A DNA stretch of 7,426 nt from the NCBI GenBank assembly GCA_003510215.1, contig DOKQ01000182.1, positions 1 through 7,426 on the forward strand. Direction: 5' to 3'. The notes below the pieces were generated by a model. That model saw only the letters and a list, made by a program, of their open reading frames with translations. It searched no databases and had not been told where the DNA came from. This DNA comes from Erysipelotrichaceae bacterium. GTDB taxonomy: Bacteria > Bacillota_I > Bacilli_A > Erysipelotrichales > Erysipelotrichaceae. The position numbers and the translations under genes are program-made. Below, one piece after another: positions 6,466 through 7,426 of the stretch (positions within the stretch are counted from its first letter, which is position 1; each line of letters starts with the position of its first letter).

Positions 6466-7119
6466 TCAGAGTTGCTTTATTTTATCTGATATCATTTGAA
6501 TGACTGTCGATCGATCCTGCTCATTTTCAACAATATCATATCGGTTAGCATCGATAATCAGAAGAGGAGAAAGATTATACTCATTGAAATAGGCTTCATA
6601 TTCACGATTTAAGTTCTCCCAATAAGCTCTTTCAACCACTTGTTCATAATCACGTCCACGTTTCTTAATCCGTTTCATTGCTGTTTCAGTATCTGCTTTA
6701 AGATAAATCATGAGTTTTGGAGCTTCTACATGATCAAGCATATTGGTTAAAAGTTCCTTATATAAATCAAACTCTTCTTTATCCATGTTTCCCTCTTCAT
6801 AGAGTAACTTTGCAAAAATCATGTCTCCATAGATGCTTCGGTCCATGAGAACCGGCTTTTCTGATTGTGAAGCCTTCTTGAGCATATCAAAACGACGATT
6901 TAAAAAGAATATCTGTAAAGGGAAACTATAGCGTTTGCGGTCATAGTAGAATTTATCTAATATTGGATTGTTAACTACTGGTTCTTCAAATGTAGGCATA
7001 CCAAATTCCTTTGCAAGAATTTCCATATAAGCCGTCTTCCCTGCACCTACAACCGCATCGATAACAATCGACTCATTTGATTTATTTCTTTTTATCATAG
7101 TAAAAAACTCCTTGTACAT
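6466..7119 (-). CDS. Deoxynucleoside kinase (dGK/dAK/dCK type)
   Basis: This 217-residue cytoplasmic enzyme resembles the Lactobacillus/Bacillus deoxyadenosine-deoxyguanosine kinases, which phosphorylate deoxynucleosides with ATP to 5'-monophosphates for salvage. Seen: P-loop VVGAGKT (23-29); FEEPVVNNPILDKFY (44-58) with the catalytic glutamate region; YSFPLQIFFLNRRF (64-77); the DRS motif in LMDRSIYGD (91-99); and an arginine-rich lid, RIKKRGRDYEQ (150-160). The first P-loop glycine is alanine (A22). Length fits the family. The exact substrate cannot be read from sequence. Two starts are plausible: ATG 7119 with AAAGGAG and 7 nt spacing, and ATG 7098 with its own AAGGAG and 9 nt spacing. The gene is alone between a riboswitch leader and a strong terminator, so it is probably the sole target of the cobalamin riboswitch. 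Confidence 0.92.
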   Translation of the reverse strand: MYKEFFTMIKRNKSNESIVIDAVVGAGKTAYMEILAKEFGMPTFEEPVVNNPILDKFYYDRKRYSFPLQIFFLNRRFDMLKKASQSEKPVLMDRSIYGDMIFAKLLYEEGNMDKEEFDLYKELLTNMLDHVEAPKLMIYLKADTETAMKRIKKRGRDYEQVVERAYWENLNREYEAYFNEYNLSPLLIIDANRYDIVENEQDRSTVIQMISDKIKQL

Positions 7120-7133
7120 CCTATTTCTCCTTT
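7108..7133 (-). promoter_or_regulatory. Tandem ribosome binding sites of the kinase gene
   Basis: AAAGGAG (7127-7133) lies 7 nt before the ATG at 7119, and AAGGAG (7108-7113), inside codons 3-4, lies 9 nt before a second in-frame ATG at 7098. Both are strong, so the protein may start at either or both positions, differing by seven residues. Confidence 0.6.
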
Positions 7134-7148
7134 ATGTCCAAACGTTAA

Positions 7149-7177
7149 ATAAAACTGCACCGGTAAAAAGTGCAGTT
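7149..7177 (-). terminator. Leader terminator (expression platform) of the cobalamin riboswitch
   Basis: AACTGCAC (7170-7177 read on minus) and GTGCAGTT (7153-7160) form an 8-bp stem with a 9-nt loop, followed by TTATTT. It sits between the aptamer and the kinase start, about 30 nt before the ATG, where a transcription-terminating riboswitch needs its hairpin. The expected action is termination with B12 bound and read-through without it. Confidence 0.75.
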
Positions 7178-7196
7178 ATCCTGAGATAGTCCACAT

Positions 7197-7310
7197 CTTT
7201 CCTAAACCGGGAAAGTCTTTAGTGAGAGTAAACAAGGTAATCGGACTTGAACGAGTTCACACCGTAGCGGTACTGTGCAGGATTCACACCTGCTTCCCCT
7301 TGGTTTACTG
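7197..7310 (-). promoter_or_regulatory. Cobalamin (B12) riboswitch aptamer
   Basis: Read on the minus strand, the leader carries the conserved cobalamin-riboswitch core in order: GGGGAAGCAGGTGTGAATCC, then CACAGTACCGCTACGGTG, then AAGTCCGATTACC. P1 closes with AGTAAAC near 7303-7309 and GTTTACT at 7227-7233. P4 is GCAGG/CCTGC (7289-7293 and 7277-7281). After the core, a 6-bp hairpin (7210-7215 with 7197-7202) presents loop CGGTTTA, whose CGGT can pair with ACCG at 7268-7271 in the L5 loop; that is the expected L5-L13 kissing interaction. Family knowledge: ligand binding normally turns the downstream gene off. Here that gene is a deoxynucleoside kinase, not a usual B12 synthesis, transport or methionine gene. 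I cannot tell whether it prefers adenosyl- or methylcobalamin. Confidence 0.9.
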
Positions 7311-7325
7311 TTGTTTGGTTTACAA

Positions 7326-7355
7326 AGTATATCATAGCGAAATGGTATACTTCAA
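7326..7355 (-). promoter_or_regulatory. Predicted promoter of the riboswitch-kinase transcript
   Basis: TTGAAG (7350-7355) and TATACT (7326-7331) are separated by 18 nt on the minus strand. Transcription would start near 7319, about 10 nt before the aptamer, giving a leader of about 200 nt. It lies within 20 nt of the stop codon of the preceding gene. Confidence 0.65.
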
Positions 7356-7372
7356 GTTGGTTAATTTTTTAT

Positions 7373-7426
7373 TTACTCATGGGCTCCAGTCAATGCCTGA
7401 TCCAGATCCGCGATGATATCTTCCAC
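7373..7426 (-). CDS. C-terminus of a Cys/Met-metabolism PLP enzyme, probably O-acetylhomoserine sulfhydrylase
   Basis: Only the last 17 codons and the TAA are in the window; the gene continues beyond 7426. The residues VEDIIADLDQALTGAHE match the characteristic end of the trans-sulfuration PLP family (MetY, MetB, MetC, methionine gamma-lyase), in which an IEDxEDLIxDLxQAL helix closes the protein. The DLDQAL wording is most like MetY (O-acetylhomoserine plus sulfide to homocysteine), but 17 residues cannot separate the family members, so no symbol is given. There is no hairpin terminator between this stop and the promoter for the riboswitch, so its transcript may run into the riboswitch leader. 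Confidence 0.6.
   Translation of the reverse strand: MEDIIADLDQALTGAHE

Noticed and set aside
7222..7416. Plus-strand reading frame of 64 codons across the leader
   Set aside because: It runs antisense through the conserved riboswitch, promoter and end of the upstream gene, has no ribosome binding site, and resembles no protein.
1..7426. tRNA, rRNA, CRISPR array, insertion sequence or prophage
   Set aside because: No cloverleaf-like conserved T-arm, no regularly spaced repeats, and no transposase, integrase or phage-like protein on either strand.

Overview
The window looks like a chromosomal piece of a low-GC Gram-positive bacterium (Bacillota or a close relative). The base composition is AT-rich, almost every gene has a strong GAGG/AAGGAG-type ribosome binding site, intrinsic terminators with T-tracts separate the transcription units, and regulation by a cobalamin riboswitch together with a Lactobacillus-type deoxynucleoside kinase fits that group. 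I cannot name the genus. Every gene I can support lies on the minus strand, so biological order runs from high to low coordinates.

Region 1 (7426 down to about 6409). The last codons of a probable O-acetylhomoserine sulfhydrylase-type PLP enzyme are followed by a promoter and a roughly 200-nt leader. The leader carries a well-formed cobalamin (B12) riboswitch and an intrinsic terminator, and leads into a deoxynucleoside kinase gene that ends at its own strong terminator. The arrangement suggests that deoxynucleoside salvage is switched on when B12 is scarce, which would make sense if the cell relies on a B12-dependent (class II) ribonucleotide reductase. This is the most interesting point in the window.

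Region 2 (6374 down to 4423). A membrane-anchored GAF/HD-GYP cyclic-di-GMP phosphodiesterase gene. It is interrupted by one in-frame TAA and one single-base frameshift in its sensor half, while the GAF and HD-GYP half is open and keeps its catalytic motifs.

Region 3 (4358 down to 2689). A soluble TPR-coiled coil-GGDEF diguanylate cyclase with an intact GGEEF motif but no recognisable inhibitory I-site, ended by a strong hairpin.

Region 4 (2682 down to 1). A promoter followed by four closely spaced genes: a DUF2179/UPF0316 membrane protein, an ADP-ribosylglycohydrolase, an 81-residue double glycine-zipper membrane protein, and a six-TM GGDEF protein cut by the window edge. A short terminator overlaps the stop codon of the first gene and probably reduces transcription of the other three.

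Taken together the window holds two cyclic-di-GMP synthases and one (damaged) hydrolase with different sensors, an ADP-ribose-removing enzyme, and a B12-responsive nucleotide salvage gene. No tRNA, rRNA, CRISPR array, insertion sequence or phage gene was seen. There is no gene-free stretch over 300 bases; the longest, 7120-7372, is the riboswitch leader.
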